NCBI RefSeq assembly: GCF_016862175.1
Contig: NZ_BOML01000012.1
Coordinates: forward strand, 62,001-126,000
From: Paractinoplanes durhamensis
GTDB taxonomy: Bacteria; Actinomycetota; Actinomycetes; Mycobacteriales; Micromonosporaceae
Length of the DNA stretch: 64,000 nt
Reading direction: 5' to 3'
The notes beneath the pieces are model-generated. The model was given only the letters and a program-made list of their open reading frames with translations, made no database searches and was not told the DNA's origin. The translations under genes were made by a program, and so were the position numbers. Positions 25,046 through 33,354 of this stretch are shown piece by piece; the stretch's first letter is position 1; every line of letters starts with the position of its first letter.

Positions 25046-26340
25046 CCCCCACCGAGCTGGCACCGCGATTCTTCATCGCGGTCGCGGTCATCCTGGTCTT
25101 CTGCAAACTCGTCTCGTGGCTGCTCGGCAAGGCCGGCCAGCCCCCGGTGGTCTCCGAGATGCTCGCCGGGGTCCTGCTCGGACCGTCCCTTCTCGGCCTG
25201 CTGCTGCCCGGCGTGCAGGCCGCCCTGTTCCCGCCCGCCCTCTACCCGATCCTCTACGTCGTCGGGCAGGTCGGCCTGGTGCTGTTCATGTTCCAGGCCG
25301 GGTACGCGTTCACCGGCCACCGCCCCACCCGGATGGCCGGCACCGCCGGCGCCGTCTCCTACGCGTTCACCGGCCACCGCCCCACCCGGATGGCCGGCAC
25401 CGCCGGCGCCGTCTCCCTCGCCGGCGTCACCGTCCCCCTCATCCTCGGCGTCCTGCTGGTGCTGGTCGCCGGCAACACCGTCGACATCCGCCCCGCCGGG
25501 GTGTCGCTCGGCGTGTCCGCCGCGTTCGTCGGGGTCGCCCTGGCCATCACCGCGTTCCCGATGCTCGCCCGGATCATCACCGAACGCGGCCACGCCGGCA
25601 CCCGGCACGGCTCCCTCGCCCTGGCCAGCGGCGCCATCGACGACATGGTCGCCTGGATCCTGCTCGCCGTCGTCCTCGCCGTCGCCTCCGGCAAGGCCGG
25701 CCCGGCCGTGGTCACCGCCGGCGGGGCGATCCTGTTCGGCCTGGCCGCCTGGTTCCTCGGCCGCCGCGTGATGGGCACCGTCCTGGGCCTCGGCGAACCG
25801 ATCCGGATGATCGGCACCGTCGCCGTGCTGTTCCTGGTCGCCTTCTACACCGACGAGATCGGCCTCTACGCTGTGTTCGGCGCGTTCGTCGTCGGCGCGG
25901 TCATGCCGCACGGCGAACCGGCCGACCGGATCATCGACACCCTCACCCCGGTCGCGTCCGCCCTGTTCCTGCCGCTGTTCTTCACCTTCTCCGGCCTGCG
26001 CACCGAATTCGCGCTGCTCGGCGACCCGGCCGTCCTGCTGTTCGCCCTCGCCTGCGTCACCCTGGCCATCGCCGGGAAGTTCGGCGCCTGCTGGGCCGCC
26101 GCCCGGCTACGCGGCGAACCCCAGGAAGTCGCCCTGCGGGTCGGGGCCCTGATGAACGCCCGCGGCCTCATGCAGCTGATCGCCCTGAACGTCGGCCTGG
26201 AAGCCGGGATCGTCAACCCGTCACTGTTCACCGTCCTGGTCCTGGTCGCCCTGGTCACCACGATCATGACCACACCCCTGCTGAGCTGGATCGAACGCCG
26301 CCGGCCCGCGCCCGTCGCCGAACCCGTACTTGTCGGATAG
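25042..26340 (+). CDS. Cation/proton antiporter (CPA2-like) with internal duplication
   Basis: A 432-residue polytopic membrane protein of the Na+/H+ exchanger superfamily. Features: PPVVSEMLAGVLLGPSLLG, ALAITAFPMLARI, the Asp-Asp in SGAIDDMVAWILL of the ion site, and LMNARGLMQL near the end. Residues 88-106 (YAFTGHRPTRMAGTAGAVS) are repeated exactly as 107-125, adding 19 residues between two helices. GTG 25042 overlaps the previous stop. In the locus it may export a product or balance ions. Whether the duplicated form still works is unknown. Confidence 0.88.
   Translation: MTPTELAPRFFIAVAVILVFCKLVSWLLGKAGQPPVVSEMLAGVLLGPSLLGLLLPGVQAALFPPALYPILYVVGQVGLVLFMFQAGYAFTGHRPTRMAGTAGAVSYAFTGHRPTRMAGTAGAVSLAGVTVPLILGVLLVLVAGNTVDIRPAGVSLGVSAAFVGVALAITAFPMLARIITERGHAGTRHGSLALASGAIDDMVAWILLAVVLAVASGKAGPAVVTAGGAILFGLAAWFLGRRVMGTVLGLGEPIRMIGTVAVLFLVAFYTDEIGLYAVFGAFVVGAVMPHGEPADRIIDTLTPVASALFLPLFFTFSGLRTEFALLGDPAVLLFALACVTLAIAGKFGACWAAARLRGEPQEVALRVGALMNARGLMQLIALNVGLEAGIVNPSLFTVLVLVALVTTIMTTPLLSWIERRRPAPVAEPVLVG
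25303..25416 (+). repeat. Perfect 57-bp tandem duplication inside the antiporter gene
   Basis: Bases 25303-25359 and 25360-25416 are identical, base for base. The unit is 19 codons, so the frame is kept. The absence of any mismatch, even at third positions, points to a recent event or an assembly artefact. Confidence 0.95.
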
Positions 26341-26393
26341 GGTGTTTTTGTTGAATGAGCAACCTTTGGCTGTACAAAGATCCCCTTATCGAC

Positions 26394-26405
26394 CAGTATC
26401 GATGA
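26394..26405 (+). promoter_or_regulatory. Leaderless-type promoter of the two-component system
   Basis: CAGTAT (26394-26399) is six bases before ATG 26406. The 65-bp gap from the antiporter gene is AT-richer than its surroundings, supporting a separate promoter for the response regulator and kinase. Confidence 0.4.
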
Positions 26406-27059
26406 ATGCGGCTCTTGCTGGTCGAGGATGATCCGGAACTGTCCGAGATGCTCACCGAAACCCTGACCGACGAGGGCTACACCGTCGACCGGGCCGCCGA
26501 CGGACAGCGCGGCCTGCACCTCGGGCTGACCCGGTCCTACGACGTCATGGTCATCGACCGTCTGCTGCCCGCCCTCGACGGCCTCGACCTGCTCGCCCGA
26601 CTCCGGGCCCGCGCCGTCCCGGCCCGGGCCCTGATGCTCACCGCCCTGGGCACCGTCGCCGACCGGATCGCCGGGCTCGACGCCGGCGCCGACGACTACC
26701 TGGCCAAACCGTTCGACCTCGACGAGCTCAGCGCCCGGCTGCGCGCCCTGTGCCGGCGCGTCCCCGACACCGCCGGGGCGCTGCGCGTCGGGCAGGGCCT
26801 GATCGACCTGGCCGTCCGCGACGTCGTGCTGCCCGGCGGCGGCCGGGTCGCGCTCAGCGCCCGGGAGTTCGAGCTGCTGCGGGTGCTCGCCGCCCGCCCG
26901 CACCAGGTCCACTCCCGGGCCCAGCTGCGCACCCGGGTCTTCGACGAGGCCGCCGCCGCGTCGCTGGTCGACACGTACGTCTACTACCTGCGCCGCAAAC
27001 TCGGCCGCGACGTGGTCCGCACCGTGCACGGCCTCGGCTACCGGCTGGGGGCGCTGTGA
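26406..27059 (+). CDS. OmpR-family response regulator
   Basis: A 217-residue regulator. The receiver domain (1-115) has the acidic pair EDD, phospho-acceptor Asp51 in VMVIDRLLP and Lys in [11 protein letters not shown]. The C-terminal winged helix (about 125-215) includes [16 protein letters not shown] and [13 protein letters not shown]. It is coupled to the sensor kinase gene by a GTGA overlap and lies directly after the MIO-lyase operon, whose expression or export it may control. Confidence 0.93.
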   Translation: MRLLLVEDDPELSEMLTETLTDEGYTVDRAADGQRGLHLGLTRSYDVMVIDRLLPALDGLDLLARLRARAVPARALMLTALGTVADRIAGLDAGADDYLAKPFDLDELSARLRALCRRVPDTAGALRVGQGLIDLAVRDVVLPGGGRVALSAREFELLRVLAARPHQVHSRAQLRTRVFDEAAAASLVDTYVYYLRRKLGRDVVRTVHGLGYRLGAL

Positions 27060-28342
27060 TCTCCTCCGAGCGGGCCATGGTCGCGCGGGCCCGGCTGCGG
27101 ATGGCGGTGTTCGTCGGCCTCGCCGTCGGGACCCTGCTCACCGTGGTCGGCGCCATCGCCTACGCCACCCTGGTCACCAGCCAGGAACGGCAGATCCAGC
27201 GGGAACTCGCCTGGGGCGCCACATACGGCAGCATCTCCGGCCCGGTCGGCTGCAACTGGATCATCCGCCTCGACGACGGCATCGTCCGGGCCGGGCCGGT
27301 GCCGCCGCCGCCCGGCTTCCCGCAACGCGACGCCCTCGACCACGTCGCCGCCGGCGCCCCCACCCAGATCACCACCGTCGACGTGCCCGGCACCGTCCTG
27401 CACGTGCGCACCCAGGCCACGGCGACCGGCGCCGTGCAGGTGGTGTTCGACGCCCGCTACCAGATCGCCGACCGCCGGCACCTGCTGTGGGCGTTCACCC
27501 TGGCCGCCGCGTTCGGCCTGCTGGCCGCGTCGGTCACCGGCTGGATCGTCGGGCACCGGTCGGTCGCCCCGCTCGCCGAGGCCCTGGCCCGGCAGCGCCG
27601 GTTCGTCGCCGACGCCAGCCACGAGCTGCGCACCCCGATCGCCCAGGTGCACACCCGCGCCCAGATGATCGCCCGCCGCTCACACAGCGCCCCCGCCGAA
27701 CGCCGCGACCTGGAACGCCTGGTCGGCACCACCCGCCGCCTCGGCGAGATCGTCGACGAACTCCTGCTGTCCGCACGCCTGGCCGCCGCCCCCGACGACG
27801 GCCCGGCCCGCGAACCGGTCGACCTGACCGCCCTGGCCACCGACGTCACCGCCACCGAGACGGCCCGCGCCGCCGAACGGCAGGTGACGGTCACCCTGTC
27901 CACCCCGGGCGCTGCGCTGCCGGTCGCCGGGATCCGCTCCGCCCTGCACCGGGTCATCGCCGAACTCCTCGCCAACGCCCTGACCCACACCCCGGCCGGA
28001 GGCGAGATCACGGTGACCGTGAAGGCGGTCCGCGACACCGCCGAGGTGGTGGTGGCCGACACCGGCGACGGATTCGACCCGGCCGACGCCGACCGGCTGT
28101 TCGACCGTTTCCACCGCGGCCCGGCCGCCGGCGACCGCCGTTTCGGTCTCGGCCTGGCCCTGCTCAAGGAGGTGGTGACCGGCCACGGCGGCACCATCAC
28201 CGCCGAGGGCCACCCGGGCCGCGGCGCCACCTTCACCGTCCGCCTGCCCCGCATCCCGGCCCCGCCCCGCCGCCCGTCCCGCCGCCGCCTGTGGCCACCA
28301 CACCCACGCGCCGCCACTCTGAAGGTCCGCGAACGCCTCTGA
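27056..28342 (+). CDS. Sensor histidine kinase
   Basis: A 428-residue membrane kinase, partner of the preceding regulator. Helix 1 lies at about 17-40; an extracytoplasmic sensor of about 100 residues and helix 2 ([21 protein letters not shown]) follow. The phospho-acceptor is His189 in [12 protein letters not shown]. The ATPase domain has N-box [12 protein letters not shown]1 DTGDGFDP and G2 [12 protein letters not shown] basic Pro/Arg-rich tail ends the protein. GTG 27056 overlaps the regulator's stop. The signal sensed is unknown. Confidence 0.92.
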   Translation: MISSERAMVARARLRMAVFVGLAVGTLLTVVGAIAYATLVTSQERQIQRELAWGATYGSISGPVGCNWIIRLDDGIVRAGPVPPPPGFPQRDALDHVAAGAPTQITTVDVPGTVLHVRTQATATGAVQVVFDARYQIADRRHLLWAFTLAAAFGLLAASVTGWIVGHRSVAPLAEALARQRRFVADASHELRTPIAQVHTRAQMIARRSHSAPAERRDLERLVGTTRRLGEIVDELLLSARLAAAPDDGPAREPVDLTALATDVTATETARAAERQVTVTLSTPGAALPVAGIRSALHRVIAELLANALTHTPAGGEITVTVKAVRDTAEVVVADTGDGFDPADADRLFDRFHRGPAAGDRRFGLGLALLKEVVTGHGGTITAEGHPGRGATFTVRLPRIPAPPRRPSRRRLWPPHPRAATLKVRERL

Positions 28343-28705
28343 ACCTCGACGACGCTGTCTGCGGGCGAGTTGCCGCCGAACCGGGGTGCCAAGGCCGGCC
28401 CGGCACGCTCTCGGGCCGGTCGTCGACCACCATGCCAAGCCGGCCGCACGTTTACCCGGGTCCGGCCGCTTCCAGCTCGCGGAGCCACGCCACACCTCCC
28501 GACCGGCACCCGAGCTCCGTCCTGGTCGCCGAGCCAGGGGACCGGACATCTTCCCGAGGCCCGATCACACCGATTTCCAGAACCTCGGGGCCTCGCCGCG
28601 AGCACAGAGCCCGACATCCTGAAAATCGGTGCCTCCGACCCGCTGCGAGACCCCGGAATCAAGAAAAAGGGCGACCGCGAGCGGGCATCGGGCGCCGGAC
28701 ACTCT
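28343..28705. other. Gene-free interval with an imperfect inverted repeat
   Basis: No credible gene is seen here. CACCGATTTCCAG (28568-28580) and CTGAAAATCGGTG (28619-28631) pair at 12 of 13 bases around a 38-base loop and could form a hairpin or mark an old insertion. The right side runs into a truncated phosphotransferase gene, so this may be the scar of a deletion. Confidence 0.4.
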
Positions 28706-29237
28706 GCCGCCGGTCGCCGAGCGGATCTTCGACTTCGACGGCTGGACCCGGCTGCTCGGGCTGGGCACCGCCGACGACTGGGAGACCGCGCACGCCGGGC
28801 CGGCTGCCGAGGTGGTGACCGGGTGGGGACGCTGGACCGCCGGTGACGCCCTGGTCCACCGCGACCTGCGCCTCGACAACACCACTGTCGACGGCGACGC
28901 GGCGGTGCTGCTCGACTGGGCGTACGCGGCCGCCGGCGCCCCGTGGATCGACCTCGCCCAGCTGGCGGCGGACGTGGTCGGCACCGGGCACACCCTCGGC
29001 CCGCAGGCGGCGACCGACCGCGCCTATCGGCTGTTACGGACCCTGCCGCCGGAGGCGTCACGGTTCGTCGTCGGGCTGGCCGGGATGTGGGCCATCCGCG
29101 CCGCGACCGTCCCCGACACCGTCATGCCGCAGATCTCCGCGTGGCGCCGCGCCCGGTCGGCGGCGCTGCGCCCGCTGGTGACCCGCCTGATCACCGAACT
29201 CAGAGACCCAGGCTTCAGAGACCCAGTGCGGCCCTGA
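28629..29237 (+). pseudogene. Aminoglycoside-phosphotransferase-family protein, 5'-truncated
   Basis: From about 28706 the frame encodes the C-terminal lobe of an APH/ChoK-type kinase: VHRDLRLDNTTV carries the catalytic HxDxxxxN motif and LLDWAYAAAGAPWIDLAQL the metal-binding Asp. The N-terminal ATP lobe (about 120 residues) is missing and the first 25 codons look like non-coding sequence. It therefore appears to be a remnant rather than an active kinase. Its 3' end overlaps the convergent GntR gene by 23 bp. Confidence 0.65.
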
Positions 29238-29571
29238 CCAGCGACAACGCCGTCTCCGGTGCGACGCCGAGGGCCTGGGTGCGTTCGGCGTAGCGTTCGG
29301 CGGCCTGCTGGGCCTGCACGCTCGTGCCGGTCGCCCGCGCGGTGATCACCGTGCCGAGCCGGCCCCGGGTCTCCACCAGGCCGGCCGCCTCCAGCTCCCG
29401 GTAGGCGCGGGCCACCGTGTTCGTGGCCAGGCTCAGGTCGGCGGCCAGCGTGCGCACCGGTGGGAGTTTCGTGCCGGCCGGCAGGGTGCCGTCGGCGGCC
29501 AGTTCGGCGATGCGCCGCCGCACCTGGTCGTAGGGCGGCGTCGCCGAGTCGGGGTCGATGTGGATGTCCAT
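29215..29571 (-). CDS. GntR-family regulator (YtrA type)
   Basis: A 118-residue regulator: GntR winged helix in the first 75 residues (PPYDQVRRRIAELAADGTLP, then LPPVRTLAADLSLATNTVAR) and a short two-helix tail instead of a large ligand domain, as in the YtrA subfamily that usually controls adjacent transporters. Its ATG overlaps the MFS transporter's stop by one base, so the transporter and regulator are co-transcribed. Confidence 0.9.
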   Translation of the reverse strand: MDIHIDPDSATPPYDQVRRRIAELAADGTLPAGTKLPPVRTLAADLSLATNTVARAYRELEAAGLVETRGRLGTVITARATGTSVQAQQAAERYAERTQALGVAPETALSLVRAALGL

Positions 29572-30953
29572 CAGAGCAGTTTGGGGGGTGTGTTCCCGGC
29601 GGCGACGATGGCGCGGCGGATCGGCACCAGCGCGAGCAGAACGCCACCGACGAGGAAGAACACCACGAGGGAGATGATGCCGAAGCGGTAGCTGTTGGTC
29701 AGCTGGAACACCAGGCCGAACAGCAGCGGCCCGAGCCAGCTGGTGCCCTTGTCGCTGATCTCGTAGAAGCCGTAGTACTCGCCTTCCCGCCCGGAAGGGA
29801 TGAGCTGCGAGTACAGCGAGCGGCTCAGCGCCTGCGAACCGCCCAGGACCAGTCCGATGGCGACGCCGAGCAGCATGAACGGCAGCGGTTCACCGGCCGG
29901 CAGCCAGTAGGCGGCGACCACCACCCCCAGCCAGAGGGCGAGGCTGAACAGGACGGTCTTGCGGGCGCCGACCTTCGCGGCCATCGCACCCAGCAGCAGC
30001 GCACCGCCGAACGCGAGGAACTGCACCAGCAGGATCGTGATGATCAGGGTGGACTGGCCGAGTTCGAGTTCCTCGGTGCCGTACTGGCTGGCCAGGGCGA
30101 TGACGGTCTGGATGCCGTCGTTGTAGATCAGATACGACAGCAGGAAGAACAACGTCAACGGGTACGCCCGGATGTTACGGATCGTCCCGCCGAGCTGCCG
30201 GAACCCGTCGATGAGCACGTTGCCGCGTTCGGCGCTCGACTCCGCACCCGGGTGTTCCTTCAACCAGGCGAGCGGGATCACCGTGAAGACCGCCCACCAG
30301 ACGCCGGCCGACACGATGCACCAGCGGGCGATGTCGAGGGTGCGCTGGTCGTTGCCGTCGATCGACAGGATCGTCACCGCGACCAGGTTGAACGCCAGGA
30401 GCAGACCGCCGCCGAGGTAGCCGAGGGCCCAGCCGCGCGAGGACACCTTGTCGCGTTCGTCGGGGCCGGCCAGCTGCGGCAGGAACGAGTTGTAGACGAC
30501 GATCGACGCGCCGCCGGCGATGTTCGCGATCAGGAACAGGATCCCGCCGAGCAGATACCGCTCACCGGTGACGAACGCGAAGCAGACGGTCGCGGCGGAC
30601 GCGGTGAACGCACTGACGGCGAGGAGCAGTTTCTTGCGCGGCGCCCGGTCGGCGATGGCCCCCATCACCGGAAGAACAAAAACCGTGAGGAACACCGACA
30701 GCGATACGACGTACGGATAAAAGGAACCCGCCGCGACCGAGATGCCCAGGGGGTGGACCCGGCCGGTGCAGTCGTCGGCGCCGAGCTCGCAGCCGGCGGC
30801 CAGCTTCGTGACGGTGGTCAGGAACGGGCCGAGGAAGACGGTCAGGACGGTGGTGGAGAACGCCGAGTTGGCCCAGTCGTAGAAGTACCAGCCGGTGCGT
30901 TCCCGGCGGCCGGCCGCGGGTCTGTCGGTGGGGGTGCCGGTGGGTGCGGCCAT
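29571..30953 (-). CDS. MFS transporter (UMF1/Atg22-like)
   Basis: A 460-residue permease with about twelve transmembrane helices. RTGWYFYDWANSAFSTTV is the characteristic start of the UMF1 family, and IADRAPRKKLLL is the loop-2 MFS motif; LGYLGGGLLLAFN and GGSQALSRSLYSQLIP are other family blocks. Related proteins are linked to Atg22 amino-acid effluxers. Substrate unknown. It is expressed with the downstream YtrA-type regulator. Confidence 0.88.
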   Translation of the reverse strand: MAAPTGTPTDRPAAGRRERTGWYFYDWANSAFSTTVLTVFLGPFLTTVTKLAAGCELGADDCTGRVHPLGISVAAGSFYPYVVSLSVFLTVFVLPVMGAIADRAPRKKLLLAVSAFTASAATVCFAFVTGERYLLGGILFLIANIAGGASIVVYNSFLPQLAGPDERDKVSSRGWALGYLGGGLLLAFNLVAVTILSIDGNDQRTLDIARWCIVSAGVWWAVFTVIPLAWLKEHPGAESSAERGNVLIDGFRQLGGTIRNIRAYPLTLFFLLSYLIYNDGIQTVIALASQYGTEELELGQSTLIITILLVQFLAFGGALLLGAMAAKVGARKTVLFSLALWLGVVVAAYWLPAGEPLPFMLLGVAIGLVLGGSQALSRSLYSQLIPSGREGEYYGFYEISDKGTSWLGPLLFGLVFQLTNSYRFGIISLVVFFLVGGVLLALVPIRRAIVAAGNTPPKLL

Positions 30954-31033
30954 GGGGGTCTGTCTCCCGGTCGTCGATCGGTGGCCGGGTCATATTGCCA
31001 TCCCCCAGGCGGCGAGCGGGAGGTGCCGGGTAC

Positions 31034-31558
31034 TCAGTTTTGCTGCGACCACCACTTGGCGAGGGCGGCGGTGGCCGGGTCGTCGGATCCGGCCAGGTGG
31101 GCCCACGGGTCGGCGCCGGGCGGCAGGTCGGTGGCGGCATATTCGGCGAGGTCGCCAGGCTGCACGGCTTCGGTGGTGTCGGCTTCGTGCAGGGCGGCCT
31201 GGATGTCGGCGAGGCCGAGGCTGCCGGAGTCGATCCACGGGAATCCGTCGACCGGTTCGGGGAGTTCCCCGACGTCGACGGCGGGCGGGAAGACGCTGTC
31301 GCTGAGATCCGCCTCCGGCAGATCAACCCCGGTTTGGTGTACGGCCTCGGCAGGCTCGGCAACGTCCGCGTGGTCGTCGGCGACGTACGCGGGTTGGTCG
31401 TCCTCGTGGTCAGGCAGCTCGAGATGGTGCTGGTCGTCGGTGGTGTGGTCCCACAGGTCGTGGACCTCGTGGTCCTCGGCGAGCGGCTGGTCCTCGAACG
31501 GGAGGGCCTCGTGGTGGTCGTCGCCGAAGTGGTCGGCGAAGTCGTGGTGATCCGTCAT
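31034..31558 (-). CDS. Acidic Asp/His-rich protein in the dynamin operon
   Basis: A 174-residue protein of unknown function. The first 75 residues are dominated by Asp, His and Glu (HHDFADHFGDDHH, EDHEVHDLWDHTTDDQHH), which could bind divalent metal. The C-terminal 80 residues are more ordered (LGLADIQAALHEAD, PWAHLAGSDDPATAALAKWW). No signal peptide or membrane helix is seen. It is the third gene of an operon with two dynamin-like GTPases; its ATG overlaps the GTPase stop, so it is probably made with them and may be a partner. Confidence 0.7.
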   Translation of the reverse strand: MTDHHDFADHFGDDHHEALPFEDQPLAEDHEVHDLWDHTTDDQHHLELPDHEDDQPAYVADDHADVAEPAEAVHQTGVDLPEADLSDSVFPPAVDVGELPEPVDGFPWIDSGSLGLADIQAALHEADTTEAVQPGDLAEYAATDLPPGADPWAHLAGSDDPATAALAKWWSQQN

Positions 31559-33354
31559 CGGTTCTCCTCGTCTTGCGGGACGGGCGTCAGCGCCCGCGCC
31601 CGGATCAGCACGTCGTCCACGTGGCGTAGTTTCCCGCGCACGCTGTCGAGCTCCTGCTGGGCGCTCTGCCGGCGTTTCTGCCGGCCGGCCGCGTCCTCGG
31701 CGGCCGCGGCGTCGATGTCGGCGATGTGCGCGTCCAGGTCACGCAGCCGCCGTTCGACGGCGTCGTCGACGGCCACCGACAGGGCGTACTGCAGGTCGGT
31801 GAACCGGTTGGCGATCTCGTCGGCGAGGGCGGCGCGGGCCTCGCCGAGGACGTCGCGCAGCCAGATCCGGGCCTGTTGCCGGTCGGTCTGCACCCGCCGC
31901 CGCCACAACACGTACCCGCCGGCGGCGAGACCGAGGCCGATACCGGCGACCGGGACGAGCACCCCGCCGACGGCGAGGGCGGAGGCACCGAGGATGGCGC
32001 CGCGGCCGGCCATGAACGCTATCCCGCCGGCCGACAGGGCGATCAGCATGTTGTCGCCGGACCCGTCGCGTGGTGGTGCGGCGGCCAGGGCGTGCCGCAG
32101 GGTCGCGTTGAGCCGGCCCAGCATGCCGGCCCGTTCCTGGTCGTCGAACACTTCGGCGAGGACCTTCTCGGCGACCTGGTGAAAGGTGTCCTGCAAACCC
32201 TGCGACAGCTCGGCGGCGAGGGCCTGCAGCTCGGCGTCGACCGCGTCCGGCAGTTTGGTCAGGGCTTCGCCGCGGCCGGTGTCGACCCGGGCGGAGAAGT
32301 CCTGCTGCAGGGTGGCGACCCGGGACCGCAGCCGGCCGACGGTGTCGATGCGGGCCCGCTGGGTCTCGGTGCTCAGCAGCAGCGTCCACTGCCGGGACTC
32401 GGTGCGTTTGCGGGCGGCCAGCGCGGCCCGTTCGGCGCGGACGGCGGCGTTGCGGGCCGGGTCGGCCTCGGCCGCCTGCACCTTGCCGGTCGCGATGGCG
32501 GTGAGGCGGGCGAGTTCGCCGCGGGCGGTGCGCAGCACGTTGGCCAGTTGCAGCTGGTGGCCGCGGCCGGCCAGGTCGACCAGGGCGTGCTGCAGTTCGG
32601 CGATCCGCGACGCGTCGACCAGGGCGGCCTGCTCGCCGGGCGGAGAGACCAGAGCCAACTCGGCGAGGGCGGACGACACCGGGAACCAGGGGGCCTCGGC
32701 GAAGCGGGGGGCGTGGGCGCGCAGCAGGGCCCGGTTGTCGTCGGCGATGCGCCGCCACCCCGGATAGGCGTCGATCTTGGTGAGGGCGAACACCACCGCG
32801 TCGACCCGTTCGCTCGCGGCGACCAGGAACGTCAGTTCCGGTTCGGACAGCGGCGCGGACGCGTCGGCGACGAACAGCAGGGCGGTCGCCTTGTCGACGG
32901 CGGCGAGGGCGACGGTGGCGTGGGCGGGGTCGAGGCCGCCGACGCCGGGGGTGTCGAGCAGGCTCACGTACTGCAGCAGCGGCGCGGGGTGCTGGACCTC
33001 GATGCGGCGGGCCTTCTGCTCGCCGGTCGCCCAGTGCCGCAGGTCGTCGACCGATATCGGGTCGGCAGATCCGGCGAGCCAGGCCCGCACCTCATACGGG
33101 CCGGGGACGAACTGCAGGTAGGTGGCGGTGGCGACGGCCGCGTCGACCGGGGACAGGCCGGGCACCCCGATCAGCGCGTTGATCAGTGAGCTCTTGCCGC
33201 GTTTCGTCTCGCCGACCACCACCAGCGACGGGCGGATCAGCTCGCGGCGGCGCAGTTCGGCCAGGTCGGCGCCGGCGTCCGGGTCCTGGGCGCGCACGTA
33301 GGCGAGGGTGTCGCGGACGGTGGTGTCGAGGGTTTTCGTCAGGTCGGCGGTCAT
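31555..33354 (-). CDS. Dynamin-like GTPase, larger (IniA/DynA-like)
   Basis: A 599-residue bacterial dynamin-family protein. G1 is GETKRGKSS (48-56), G3 LLDTPGVGG and G4 LTKID. A long helical middle/stalk follows. Two hydrophobic segments (ALSAGGIAFMAGRGAILGAS and VPVAGIGLGLAAGGYVLW, around 450-510) could insert into membrane. A coiled C-terminus ends the protein. It is coupled by ATGA to a shorter GTPase, as in the mycobacterial iniA/iniC and Streptomyces dynA/dynB pairs that remodel membrane at stress or sporulation septa. The specific role here is inferred. Confidence 0.88.
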   Translation of the reverse strand: MTADLTKTLDTTVRDTLAYVRAQDPDAGADLAELRRRELIRPSLVVVGETKRGKSSLINALIGVPGLSPVDAAVATATYLQFVPGPYEVRAWLAGSADPISVDDLRHWATGEQKARRIEVQHPAPLLQYVSLLDTPGVGGLDPAHATVALAAVDKATALLFVADASAPLSEPELTFLVAASERVDAVVFALTKIDAYPGWRRIADDNRALLRAHAPRFAEAPWFPVSSALAELALVSPPGEQAALVDASRIAELQHALVDLAGRGHQLQLANVLRTARGELARLTAIATGKVQAAEADPARNAAVRAERAALAARKRTESRQWTLLLSTETQRARIDTVGRLRSRVATLQQDFSARVDTGRGEALTKLPDAVDAELQALAAELSQGLQDTFHQVAEKVLAEVFDDQERAGMLGRLNATLRHALAAAPPRDGSGDNMLIALSAGGIAFMAGRGAILGASALAVGGVLVPVAGIGLGLAAGGYVLWRRRVQTDRQQARIWLRDVLGEARAALADEIANRFTDLQYALSVAVDDAVERRLRDLDAHIADIDAAAAEDAAGRQKRRQSAQQELDSVRGKLRHVDDVLIRARALTPVPQDEENR

